Shown: in pieces, positions 1-6,756 of the stretch
Position numbering within the stretch: position 1 is the first letter of the stretch
Layout: each line of letters begins with the position of its first letter
Source: Bacillota bacterium
GTDB taxonomy: Bacteria; Bacillota; Bacilli; Alicyclobacillales; SLC66
Length of the DNA stretch: 11,547 nt
Assembly: GCA_021797415.1 (NCBI GenBank)
Contig: JAJZZT010000110.1
Coordinates: forward strand, 1 to 11,547
Direction of reading: 5' to 3'
Notes under the pieces: model-generated
The model's database searches: none
What the model was told of the DNA's origin: nothing
What the model saw: the letters and a program-made list of their open reading frames with translations, nothing else
Translations under genes and position numbers: made by a program

Positions 1-411
1 TTCATCCACCTGCCGTTGCACTCTGGCCGACAGCCAGCGGAGCAGCCACGCCTGACCGAGCCAGCGCGTGAGGTACATGGCCCACACCGCGCCGATCACC
101 GCCCCGATCCACGAGTAAAAAAGCCCCCAGAAGACCCCGTAGACCTCCATATTGATCACAACGAAAAATTCGGACGGCACGGGTATCACGGCCAAAACGG
201 CCATGAGGAAAATGGAGAAGAGGATTCCGTAAATGCCGAACGACTGCACAAAGTACACGGTGTGCGCCAACTGGTGACGGTAATGGAAAAAAAACCAGAC
301 CGCTCCTGCGACAAGGATCAGGCCGACAGATGCGAAACCGGCTTTCCACTCCAGCGGCCGTTCTCTTCGCCTCGCGTCCGCGTCCAATGTCGCAGCACAC
401 CCCCACGTCAC
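1..411 (-). CDS. TVP38/TMEM64 family membrane protein, partial (C-terminus outside window)
   Basis: A minus-strand reading frame gives at least 137 residues and runs off the left edge. After a short Arg-rich N-terminus (about residues 1-23) there is a strongly hydrophobic segment (about 24-43), a second one at about 58-76 ending in IPVPSEFF, then YGVFWGLFYSWIGAVIGAVW (91-110) and a LTRWLGQ turn. The YG...G...GA..GA pattern after a Pro-containing break is the signature of the SNARE-associated/VTT domain of TVP38/TMEM64 (DedA-related) proteins. These are inner-membrane proteins; relatives have been linked to lipid transport or membrane homeostasis, and the substrate here cannot be told. The start is uncertain. 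GTG at 411-409 is used; TTG at 387-385 is an alternative, the frame stays open to 480, there is no in-frame ATG, and the ribosome site is weak. It reads in the same direction as def but about 240 nt beyond its stop, so it is probably transcribed separately. Confidence 0.8.
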   Translation of the reverse strand, partial: MTWGCAATLDADARRRERPLEWKAGFASVGLILVAGAVWFFFHYRHQLAHTVYFVQSFGIYGILFSIFLMAVLAVIPVPSEFFVVINMEVYGVFWGLFYSWIGAVIGAVWAMYLTRWLGQAWLLRWLSARVQRQVDE

Positions 412-651
412 ATCATGGGCCCATCTTGAAAAAATTTTCTGCCAGTCGTCGTCATCCCCTTTGCTCCTGCTCGGACACCGCTATCGCTAAACTCGCGACG
501 AGCAAAGGGGATGACGACGCTCCAGCGAACCTGTAGTCTGTCATGGCGCTAAACTCGCCGGGCACAGGGCATGGCATCGGCCCAGCACATTTTCATCCTG
601 TTGATGGTGGCGCGCCAGCGCCACGCACCCTGGAAACGCAGCGCCGTCCGA
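412..651. other. Non-coding gap between def and the TVP38 gene
   Basis: No credible gene is seen in these 240 nt on either strand; the frames that cross it are shadows of the neighbours. Besides the inverted repeat at 447-519 it holds a 12-bp direct repeat, CGCTAAACTCGC, at 485-496 and 547-558. It also holds a short hairpin at 607-624: GTGGCGC and GCGCCAC arms with a 4-nt loop, starting 27 nt past the def stop codon. This hairpin has no T run after it on the minus strand. Any promoter of the TVP38 gene must lie here, but no convincing -35/-10 pair was found. Confidence 0.5.
447..519. repeat. 20-bp perfect inverted repeat with 33-nt loop
   Basis: Bases 447-466 and 500-519 are exact reverse complements (arm core TCGTCATCCCCTTTGCTC), separated by 33 nt. 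Pairing stops at both ends (446/520 and 467/499). Read on the minus strand, the direction of both flanking genes, the stem is followed 12 nt later by a run of six T (plus-strand A at 429-434). It might therefore stop transcripts coming from def, but the long loop and the gap before the T run make it a poor textbook terminator. The loop carries a 12-bp sequence (485-496) that recurs at 547-558. The combination resembles a small dispersed palindromic (REP-like) element. Confidence 0.6.
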
Positions 652-1146
652 CTACGCCTTGCGCCCTTTTCCCGCCGGGGCGACCATGTCCTCCCGGTAG
701 AGGCGCACCGCCTTGGATGTGAACAGGATGCCGTCCAGGTGATCAATTTCATGCTGAATACAGCGTGCGCGGAACCCTGTTTCCTCAAATTCCACCTCGC
801 GCCCGTCGCGGTCCCACATCCGCACACGGATCCACTTATAGCGCGGCGTATCCCCGTACAGACCGGGGATGGACAGACAGCCGTCAGGTCCGATCTCTTC
901 ATCGCGCCCCTCAAGAATCACGGGATTGATCAGGTCAAGACGCCCCTTGCCGTCATCCACATCGACCACAGCGATCCGCTTCAAAATATTCACCTGCGGC
1001 CCGGCAAGACCAATGCCGTTGGCGGCCTTCATCGTCTCGGCCATGTTGGCGAGAACGCGCAGCACGTTAGAAGTGACCCGCGTAACCGGTGAAGCGGGTG
1101 TGGTCAAAACAGGGTTGGGAAATTTGACGATATCATAGATGGCCAT
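652..1146 (-). CDS. def: Peptide deformylase
   Basis: This 164-aa protein removes the N-formyl group from nascent proteins in the cytoplasm, using a metal ion (usually Fe2+). The three family motifs are present in order. Motif 1 is GIGLAGPQ (44-51), where most members have GLAAPQ. Motif 2 is DGCLS (88-92), usually EGCLS, with metal ligand Cys90. Motif 3 is QHEIDHLDG (131-139), with ligands His132 and His136 and catalytic Glu133. The length is normal for a bacterial deformylase. The ATG start at 1146-1144 is preceded by GGAGGG (plus-strand 1158-1163) at 11 nt spacing. The gene is not next to fmt or priA; it lies 128 nt downstream of the CotSA-like gene on the same strand. The two motif substitutions suggest a divergent or secondary deformylase, but every catalytic residue is kept. 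Confidence 0.93.
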   Translation of the reverse strand: MAIYDIVKFPNPVLTTPASPVTRVTSNVLRVLANMAETMKAANGIGLAGPQVNILKRIAVVDVDDGKGRLDLINPVILEGRDEEIGPDGCLSIPGLYGDTPRYKWIRVRMWDRDGREVEFEETGFRARCIQHEIDHLDGILFTSKAVRLYREDMVAPAGKGRKA

Positions 1147-1203
1147 TGTTTCGCTTACCCTCCATCATTCACTCGCCCAGCCGCGAGTTGCAACGCTGCC
1201 CCA

Positions 1204-1209
1204 AGTATA
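1204..1209 (-). promoter_or_regulatory. Possible -10 box of the def promoter
   Basis: On the minus strand TATACT lies 57 nt upstream of the def start codon, in the 128-nt gap after the CotSA-like gene. It matches the vegetative -10 consensus at five of six bases. No good -35 is found at 16-18 bp; TTACAG lies 24 bp upstream, which is too far. The call therefore rests on the -10 alone. Confidence 0.25.
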
Positions 1210-1274
1210 CAATCCATCCCGGCCACTCTGCCACTGTAACATAGTCGCAGATTCTCCGGGCCCGGCGCACGGCG

Positions 1275-2429
1275 TCATGTCTCCCGGCCGGCAATGGAGC
1301 GGTAAAGGCGTATATACCGATCGGCCGCGCGATCCCACGAACATTCGCGCACCGCCCGCGTGCGGGCCGCTCGTCCCATGGCCTGGCGCAATTCACGATC
1401 GCGCAACAGACCGGAGAGCGACGCGGCAAATGCCGCAGGGTCGCGATAGCGCTGGACCAGCCTGCCTGCAGGAGAACTCCCCACACTCTCGGGAATGCCC
1501 CACGCTCCACTTGCGACGACAGGCAGACCGCACGCCTGCGCCTCCAGATTCACCAGCCCGAACGCCTCGGGAAACTGCGACGGGCACACGAACACATCGG
1601 CCGCCCTATAGATGCGCGGCAACCGCTCATGCGCCACATAGCCCAACCAGCGGACGGACAACCCGGAGGCGGCGCGACTCAGCACCTGACTGTACGGCGT
1701 GTCGCGCGCGGGACGCGCGCCCACGACCCACATGTCCACCGAGAGACCGCGTCGCCGCAACTCCTGAGCGGCCGCCAGCAGGATGTGCAGCCCTTTGCGC
1801 GGAATGATCCGGCCGACAAAGAGGATGACAGCCCGCCCGCCGGCGCCCATTCGTTTTCGGAACGCCGCGCGCGCCAGATGGTCGGCCACCGTCTCGCACG
1901 GGTGAAAGTGGACGGGGTCGACGCCCGGATGAATCACTGTGATCCGCCCGCCTTCCGGCGCGTAACACTGCCGCAACCGCTCGGCCACATATTCACTGTT
2001 GACGACGACGCCGGCCGCCGCGTCCATCGCAGCCGCCGCGTCCTTGTGGGAAATCCGGCGCGCATGCAGAAATGTCATGGAATGCAGACCGAGCACCACC
2101 GGAACGTGCGCAATCCGGCGGCGCACCGCCTGCACGTATAGCGGCCTATTGTCCACCTGCACGATCAGGCGCGCTCTCCCGGTCGACGCAGACTGCGCAT
2201 CGGCCAGCGCGCAAGGAATAAAACCGACGCCGACGGCTCCGGGGATCGTCCTGCGCCGCTTTGTCCCTCCCACAGACTCCATCACCGTTTGCCGCGCATA
2301 TAGACGTGTGTCTACACGATGATGGAGATTCTTCCATAAATCGTAGAGATAAATCTCGACCGACGTCGCGGGTTGCGGCGGCAGACCGGCCCATCCGGGA
2401 GCAAGCAGGGCCACCGAAAACGAATCCAT
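1275..2429 (-). CDS. CotSA-like GT4 family glycosyltransferase (probable spore coat)
   Basis: A 384-aa GT-B fold retaining glycosyltransferase of family GT4. The N-terminal acceptor domain (about 1-175) starts with VALLAPGW and a PPQPATSVEIYLYDL helix. It contains QVDNRPLYV (91-99), a segment that I recall as characteristic of CotSA-type spore coat transferases, and ends near HPGVD (167-171). The C-terminal nucleotide-sugar domain has FVGRIIPRKG (204-213; Arg207 and Lys212 for the diphosphate) and the EAFGLVNLE motif with Glu288 and Glu296 (E-x7-E). There is no signal peptide or membrane segment, so it acts in the cytoplasm, plausibly the mother cell. The ATG start is supported by GGGGAG at 8 nt (plus-strand 2438-2443). 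It is divergent from a second GT4 gene and near a kinase and an ATP-grasp gene, which supports a coat-polysaccharide role. Donor and acceptor sugars cannot be read from the sequence. Confidence 0.85.
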   Translation of the reverse strand: MDSFSVALLAPGWAGLPPQPATSVEIYLYDLWKNLHHRVDTRLYARQTVMESVGGTKRRRTIPGAVGVGFIPCALADAQSASTGRARLIVQVDNRPLYVQAVRRRIAHVPVVLGLHSMTFLHARRISHKDAAAAMDAAAGVVVNSEYVAERLRQCYAPEGGRITVIHPGVDPVHFHPCETVADHLARAAFRKRMGAGGRAVILFVGRIIPRKGLHILLAAAQELRRRGLSVDMWVVGARPARDTPYSQVLSRAASGLSVRWLGYVAHERLPRIYRAADVFVCPSQFPEAFGLVNLEAQACGLPVVASGAWGIPESVGSSPAGRLVQRYRDPAAFAASLSGLLRDRELRQAMGRAARTRAVRECSWDRAADRYIRLYRSIAGRET

Positions 2430-2549
2430 GCCATCGACTCCCCGCAGCAGGGTCTATGGTTCAGCATATGAAGAGTCGCGAGCCTCACTTCCCCGGGACG
2501 ACAAAAAAGGCCACGCAGATCGCTTTAGAAACAGAAAGGAGTTTGCTGT
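2430..2549. promoter_or_regulatory. Divergent intergenic region of the two glycosyltransferase genes
   Basis: The 120 nt between the two divergent start codons must hold both promoters. Ribosome sites are clear on each side: plus-strand CTCCCC at 2438-2443 (minus-strand GGGGAG), and AAAGGAG at 2535-2541 for the plus-strand gene. No good vegetative -35/-10 pair is seen in either direction. On the minus strand CATATGCT (from 2470 leftward) partly resembles the -10 of sporulation sigma factors (CATA-type boxes of sigma-E and sigma-K). CATATG is itself palindromic, so this is weak support. Confidence 0.3.
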
Positions 2550-3680
2550 GTGCGTATCGTCGTGTTGACCAATGAGTACGAACCACAGATCATCGGCGGA
2601 CTCGGCATCGTCGCGACAAAGTTGGCGCAGCGCCTGGCCGCGCGCGGGCACGACATCATTGTCGTCACCCGCGGACGCACCGCCGCCGTAGAGGAACGCA
2701 TGGTGGACGGCGTCCGTATTTTCCGCTTTCCTGCAAACCAGGCCTACTATTCCCGCGCCGCCCGTGCATATGCGAAGGAAACCGCGGTGTACCTGCGCGA
2801 GCGCATCCCGTCGCCTCACATCATCCATGTGCACAGTGTGCAGGCCGACCAGCTCGCGCACCGGTTGCAAGCGCAGTATGGTTGCCCATACATCTACACA
2901 TGCCACTCGCTGGTCGCCTCCGAGCAGTCCATCCGGCCCGCCGCAAGACAGATGGAATTGCGCCAGCGCCGGCTGATGAACGGCGCGTCCGCCGTCGTCT
3001 CGCCGAGCCGCTGGCAGGCGCGCATGGTGGAACGCACATTGCGCGGCTTCCGGGCGCGATCGCACGTCATCCCAAACGGAGTGGACGGCCACGCGCTGGC
3101 GTCCCCGCGCCACAACCGGCGCTTCCTGTACGCCGGGCGCGTGGTTCGGTCCAAGGGTGTGGCGGAACTCATCCAGGCTGTCGCCATCGTCAGGAAAAAG
3201 GGCTGCCGCCTGCGCCTGGACATCCGGGGCGGCGGTCGCCGGAGCTATCTGCAATCATTGCAAAAACTCGTTCACAGGAACAATCTCCATCAGGCCGTGC
3301 GCGTACTCGGACCGACCCCGCACGCAGAATTGCTGCGGCTGATGCCGGAGTACAACGGGGTCATCCTGCCCAGCCGCCGCGAATCATTCGGTCTTGTCGC
3401 GCTGGAAGCGATGGCGACAGGCACGCCGCTTGTGGCGACGCGCGCAGGCGGGCTGCGCGATTTCGTCGATCACCAGGCGGCGACGGTCATCGATTTCCCC
3501 GCTCCGCACGCCATCGCGGACGCCCTGCGGCGCGTATGCGCCCGGCCGGAGGATGTCGAACTCCGCCGCCGCCGCGCCCACATCCGCGCAGAACGCTACC
3601 GTTGGAGCCGCTCCGTCATTCGCTACGAGCGCCTGCTCCTGGCTTGCGCAAAAAGCGCGAGACCCCCCGTCAACCTTTGA
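2550..3680 (+). CDS. GT4 family glycosyltransferase
   Basis: A 376-aa retaining GT-B glycosyltransferase. The N-terminal domain starts with MRIVVLTNEYEPQIIGGLG; the GGLG loop (17-20) before a long helix resembles glycogen-synthase-like members of GT4. The linker carries IPNGVDG (174-180). The C-terminal domain begins with YAGRVVRSKG (194-203; Arg197 and Lys202) and has ESFGLVALE with Glu278 and Glu286 (E-x7-E). No signal peptide or membrane helix is seen, so it is cytoplasmic. The start is GTG, fixed by an excellent AAAGGAG at 8 nt. It is the first gene of a plus-strand group with the kinase (49-nt gap) and the ATP-grasp gene, and is divergent from the CotSA-like gene. I infer that it acts on the same surface glycan as that enzyme; its sugar specificity is unknown. 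Confidence 0.88.
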   Translation: MRIVVLTNEYEPQIIGGLGIVATKLAQRLAARGHDIIVVTRGRTAAVEERMVDGVRIFRFPANQAYYSRAARAYAKETAVYLRERIPSPHIIHVHSVQADQLAHRLQAQYGCPYIYTCHSLVASEQSIRPAARQMELRQRRLMNGASAVVSPSRWQARMVERTLRGFRARSHVIPNGVDGHALASPRHNRRFLYAGRVVRSKGVAELIQAVAIVRKKGCRLRLDIRGGGRRSYLQSLQKLVHRNNLHQAVRVLGPTPHAELLRLMPEYNGVILPSRRESFGLVALEAMATGTPLVATRAGGLRDFVDHQAATVIDFPAPHAIADALRRVCARPEDVELRRRRAHIRAERYRWSRSVIRYERLLLACAKSARPPVNL

Positions 3681-3729
3681 ACGGGACATGCGACTGCATT
3701 CGCCGGTTCGGTTCAGGAGGTGGGTAGAC

Positions 3730-4515
3730 ATGGGTCACACGTGGCGAATCGTGGAACAATGGAAATGCAAGCCGCAGGGCCAGGTCTGGAAGGTGCGCAG
3801 CAAGGACGGGCAAGCGGGTTTTTTCAAATTCGCTTACAGCAACCAGTGGTATTACGCCGGGCCGCTTGTCGGCAACGAATGGCTCGCCAAGCACATGGCA
3901 AACGCGGTCGGACTGGCCAGCGCGCAAGTGGAAGTGGCGCACATCAGGCATCAGGATGCGGAACTTTTCGGCATCGTGTCCCTGCCGCACGAAGGTGCGC
4001 GGTTGCTCGACTGGAGCACGCTGCCCGGATTGGCGCGTCTACGCGCGACCGAAAGAATCCACAAGATGAGCCGGTTGGTCGGAACAATCGCGTTCGACAC
4101 CTGGATGACCAACATTGATCGCGGATCGGGCCACAACATCATTCTCTACAAGGAGGCGGACGGACTCTACCACTGGTATCTGATCGATCACGCCTACGCC
4201 CTCTACGGCTCTCCCCGCAAGTGGGACATGCACGGAGCGGATACCGTCCACTGGTCGCAGATCTGGCGCTTTTATCACATACCGCGCGGGTGGCGGCGCC
4301 TGGCCACGCGATCCGCGCTGTTTGACATGGCCGAACGGATTCGGCGGGTGCCGCGTTCCTACATCCAGGACGCGATCGCCGCCGTTCCCGACCCATCCTA
4401 TTCCGACCGCGTCAAGCGGGAGGTTTTGCGCATGGTGCTGTACCGGCAGCGCCAACTCCCTCATATGCTGGACAGATGGCTGAATTTCCAGGGGCGCAAA
4501 GAGTCTGTCCGCTGA
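3730..4515 (+). CDS. HipA-like kinase family protein
   Basis: A 261-aa protein resembling stand-alone HipA-like kinases of Gram-positive bacteria. The order of kinase features is clear: a short beta-rich N-terminus, then FFKF (31-34) with Lys33 as the likely ATP lysine. NEWLAKHMANAVGL (49-62) corresponds to the glutamate-bearing helix. The catalytic loop TNIDRGSGHN (127-136) has Asp130 and Asn136, and LIDHAYAL (151-158) has Asp153 as the DFG-type metal ligand. Classical HipA is about 440 aa and sits with HipB; this protein is much shorter and no HipB-like gene is near, so a toxin role is unlikely. The ATG start follows a strong AGGAGG (about 3715-3720) at about 9 nt; upstream in-frame starts lack such a site. 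It lies between a glycosyltransferase and an ATP-grasp gene (14-nt gap). By analogy with the CotS kinase beside CotSA in Bacillus, a spore-coat role is inferred. The substrate is unknown. Confidence 0.75.
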   Translation: MGHTWRIVEQWKCKPQGQVWKVRSKDGQAGFFKFAYSNQWYYAGPLVGNEWLAKHMANAVGLASAQVEVAHIRHQDAELFGIVSLPHEGARLLDWSTLPGLARLRATERIHKMSRLVGTIAFDTWMTNIDRGSGHNIILYKEADGLYHWYLIDHAYALYGSPRKWDMHGADTVHWSQIWRFYHIPRGWRRLATRSALFDMAERIRRVPRSYIQDAIAAVPDPSYSDRVKREVLRMVLYRQRQLPHMLDRWLNFQGRKESVR

Positions 4516-4529
4516 AAGAGTGATTCGGC

Positions 4530-5321
4530 ATGACATCGAACGCCGGGCGAATCCCGACCAGCAAGTGGACCAAACACAACATTCTGCGCAAAGATGAACG
4601 GCTGGCTCCCCACCTGCCGGACACCAACCCGTACACGCCCGCCATAGCCGCCGCGTACCTGCAAGACTTCGGCTGCATTATCATCAAGCCGGAATGGAGC
4701 GAGGGCGGGCATCGCGTGTGCAGGATCTGCCGCAATCCAAACGGCTATGCGGTCGATCATGGCGACGTTCGGACCCATGTGGACCACTTCCGGCAGATCG
4801 AACAGGCACTCCCCACCTGGATCGCCCGCAAGCCGTGCCTCGTGCAGCGTTACATCCGCCTGGCGCGCCTGCACGGCCGGCCGGTGGACATCCGCACCAT
4901 CATCCAACGCCGCCCGGACGGCCGGTTTGAGGTGTCCGGAACATTCTGCAAGATCGCCCCGGCCGCCCGCTTTGTCACCAACGTCAAACAGGGAGGCGTC
5001 GCCCTGCCGCTGCGCCGCTATCTGTCGGAAATCGCGCCGGAGAAAAGCGCGCGCGAACAGGTGCTCCGGGAGCTTTACCGGATATCCGAACACATCGGGC
5101 AGACGCTTGGCGGCCAATTTCGCAACCATGTGTACGGCATTGACCTGGGACTCGACGAACAGCGAAAGATTTGGATCATTGAGGTCAATACACAGCCCAA
5201 CCTGGATATCCTGCTAAAAATTGACCCGGGCATGCACCGCCGGGCAAAGCGGCTGCAGCGCTACCATCGCGCACAACTGAGGAACCGCCGCACATATCCG
5301 GCCGCGCGGCGGTCAGACTAA
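4530..5321 (+). CDS. YheC/YheD family ATP-grasp protein (endospore coat-associated type)
   Basis: A 263-aa ATP-grasp enzyme of the YheC/YheD type, a family known from endospore formers and linked to the spore coat. Visible features are KWTKHNILRKDERLAPHLPD (12-31), the ATP-binding lysine in IIKPEWSEGG (51-60), and VQRYIRLARLHGRPVDIR (105-122). Further on are VTNVKQGG (149-156), YGIDLGLD (202-209) and WIIEVNTQP (215-223), where Asp205, Glu218 and Asn220 would hold the metals. B. subtilis YheC and YheD are about 360 and 450 aa; this protein is little more than the catalytic domain. The usual GSxGKG loop appears as SEGGHR, a notable deviation. ATP-grasp enzymes usually join a carboxylate to an amine or thiol through an acyl phosphate; the substrate is unknown here. 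The ATG start has only a modest AAGAG site and lies 14 nt after the kinase gene, suggesting co-transcription. Confidence 0.82.
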   Translation: MTSNAGRIPTSKWTKHNILRKDERLAPHLPDTNPYTPAIAAAYLQDFGCIIIKPEWSEGGHRVCRICRNPNGYAVDHGDVRTHVDHFRQIEQALPTWIARKPCLVQRYIRLARLHGRPVDIRTIIQRRPDGRFEVSGTFCKIAPAARFVTNVKQGGVALPLRRYLSEIAPEKSAREQVLRELYRISEHIGQTLGGQFRNHVYGIDLGLDEQRKIWIIEVNTQPNLDILLKIDPGMHRRAKRLQRYHRAQLRNRRTYPAARRSD

Positions 5322-5420
5322 CGATGTTCCCGGAGGATATGCGATCACCCCATGTCCCCTTGGGGAATGACGGCAGAGGGTACAGCGAAAAACGCTCGAT
5401 GGAAGGAAGGAGGCGACACG

Positions 5421-5603
5421 ATGAACGAACCACCCGCGAACAGACAAGAAGAACGGCTTGGAACCGATCCGCGCAACACCCATCGCGCCAATGAACTGCC
5501 TGAGGCGCTCCGCACCGACAGACTGGACGGCCCGAACGCCGAAGCGACACGTTCGCAGCAGGCGCAAAACGGAGTGTTGAATCCGGGAAGGCAAAAGCGC
5601 TGA
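5421..5603 (+). CDS. Small hydrophilic protein, unknown (60 aa)
   Basis: This 60-aa frame is chosen because ATG 5421 has a near-ideal AAGGAGG (5407-5413) at 7 nt. An upstream in-frame ATG at 5352 has no such site. The protein begins MNEPPANRQEERLGTDPRN and ends NGVLNPGRQKR. It is rich in Asn, Gln, Arg, Glu, Pro and Ala, has no aromatic residue or cysteine and no hydrophobic stretch, and is probably unstructured. The composition recalls small spore-associated proteins, but I do not recognise a family. It lies 99 nt after the ATP-grasp gene on the same strand, so it may be the last member of that group. It converges on the menC-like gene with only 12 nt between the stop codons. Confidence 0.6.
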   Translation: MNEPPANRQEERLGTDPRNTHRANELPEALRTDRLDGPNAEATRSQQAQNGVLNPGRQKR

Positions 5604-5615
5604 CCGCGCTGGGCA

Positions 5616-6740
5616 TCAATCCGGCAGGAACACCTGCGTCTCCTGCGCCAGGCGCGCCACGAGAGCCGTACGCACCTCCGCGCCTATGCCGGGCCCGCGC
5701 GGCACGGCGATAAATCCGGGACGAGCAAACTGTACCGCCGGCTCGATGATGTCTTCGGCAAAGTAGTGATCGCTTTGCGCCAGATCGGCCGGCATGGTGA
5801 AGCCGGGCAGGGCCGCCAGCGCCAGGTTGGCCAGGCGTCCGACGCCCGTTTCCAGCATGCCGCCGCACCAGGCGTCAAGCCCGAAGCTAGCGCAGACGGC
5901 CTGCAGGTCCCGCGCCTCGGCCAGTCCGCCCACCCGCGCCGCCTTGATGTTGACGATGCGGCAGGCGCCGATCTGGGCCGCCTTGCGCCCGTCGTCGCTC
6001 GACTTCACGCTCTCATCCAGGCACAGCGGCGTTTTCAGTTGCGCCTGCAGTGCCGCGTGATCGACCAGGTCGTCCGGCGCAAGCGGCTGCTCGATCATGA
6101 CGAGGTGATGCTCGTCCAGCGTCCGCAGGGCCCCGGCGTCCGACAGCCGATAAGCCGCGTTGGCGTCAACCGCCAGTTCAATCGCCCCGTGCGCCGCGCG
6201 CACCGCCCGCACCACCCCGCTGTCCCGGCCGGGCGCAATCTTGATCTTGATGCGCCTGTACCCAGCGCGCAGACTATCCTCAATCAGACTGTTTAGCGCG
6301 TCCTCATCCGCCTGCAATCCCAGGCTGACGCCCACCGCGATCTCCGGAACATCCGGCGCATCCGCTGCACCGAGCGCCTTGGCCAGCGATTCGCCGCGCT
6401 CCTTGGCGAACGCGTCCCACACCGCGGCTTCCAGCGCCGCCTTCGCCATGGGATGCCCACGAAACGGGCGCAGGATGTCGCGCACATCCAGCGGACCGGA
6501 CAGCGGCGCGCGAAACAGCGCAGGAATGAAGAAATCGCGCAGGACATGCCACGCCGTCCCGGTCGTCTCTTCCAGGTACAGCGGAGCGGCAAACGCGCTG
6601 CACTCGCCGTACCCTTGCGCATTCGCCGTGTCGACGGTGACCAGCAGGCAGTCCTTGTGCGCATTCGCGCCGTAGCTTGTGACAAACGGAACGCGAAGCG
6701 GCAGGCGCAGCCGTTGCAGTGTCACGCGGCGGATTTTCAT
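5616..6740 (-). CDS. menC: o-Succinylbenzoate synthase / N-acylamino acid racemase (enolase superfamily)
   Basis: A 374-aa enolase-superfamily enzyme. The capping domain (about 1-125 plus the C-terminus) contains TSYG (21-24), part of the substrate-lid loop. The barrel carries KIK (165-167; Lys167 would be the general base), metal ligands Asp192 (VDAN), Glu217 (EQP) and Asp242 (LDES), and Lys266 in NIKAARVGG. WCGGMLETGVGRLANLALA (291-309) is typical of the NSAR/OSBS subfamily. Such proteins dehydrate SHCHC to o-succinylbenzoate in menaquinone synthesis, racemise N-succinylamino acids, or do both. No other men gene is near, so the in vivo reaction is open. The ATG start at 6740-6738 has AGGAGG (plus-strand 6749-6754) at 8 nt. 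The gene lies 16 nt downstream of the RNA methyltransferase gene and is probably co-transcribed with it, yet its GC content matches the GC-rich flank instead. Confidence 0.88.
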   Translation of the reverse strand: MKIRRVTLQRLRLPLRVPFVTSYGANAHKDCLLVTVDTANAQGYGECSAFAAPLYLEETTGTAWHVLRDFFIPALFRAPLSGPLDVRDILRPFRGHPMAKAALEAAVWDAFAKERGESLAKALGAADAPDVPEIAVGVSLGLQADEDALNSLIEDSLRAGYRRIKIKIAPGRDSGVVRAVRAAHGAIELAVDANAAYRLSDAGALRTLDEHHLVMIEQPLAPDDLVDHAALQAQLKTPLCLDESVKSSDDGRKAAQIGACRIVNIKAARVGGLAEARDLQAVCASFGLDAWCGGMLETGVGRLANLALAALPGFTMPADLAQSDHYFAEDIIEPAVQFARPGFIAVPRGPGIGAEVRTALVARLAQETQVFLPD

Positions 6741-6756
6741 GGTCGTCGCCTCCTGC

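Noticed and set aside
2..406. 134-aa minus-strand frame over the window start
   Set aside because: It is one base out of phase with the frame that encodes clear membrane helices and the TVP38 motif; its own product is Arg-rich and featureless.
607..624. Hairpin just past def as a rho-independent terminator
   Set aside because: The 7-bp GC-rich stem is real but no T run follows on the minus strand, so it is noted only as a hairpin.
3394..3729. N-terminal extension of the HipA-like kinase to a 373-aa protein
   Set aside because: The extra part overlaps the glycosyltransferase in another frame and has low-complexity composition; AGGAGG places the start at 3730.
3730..5321. HipA-type toxin-antitoxin or ATP-grasp RiPP/defence system
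   Set aside because: There is no HipB-like DNA-binding gene, no nuclease, and no convincing precursor peptide with a leader/core layout; the YheC/D and CotSA-like features point to the spore coat instead.
5339..5494. 51-aa plus-strand frame (MRSPHVPLGNDG...) overlapping the 60-aa gene, with GGAGG just before its ATG
   Set aside because: The GGAGG is only 2 nt from the ATG, too close to work, and the overlapping frame at 5421 has a much better site.
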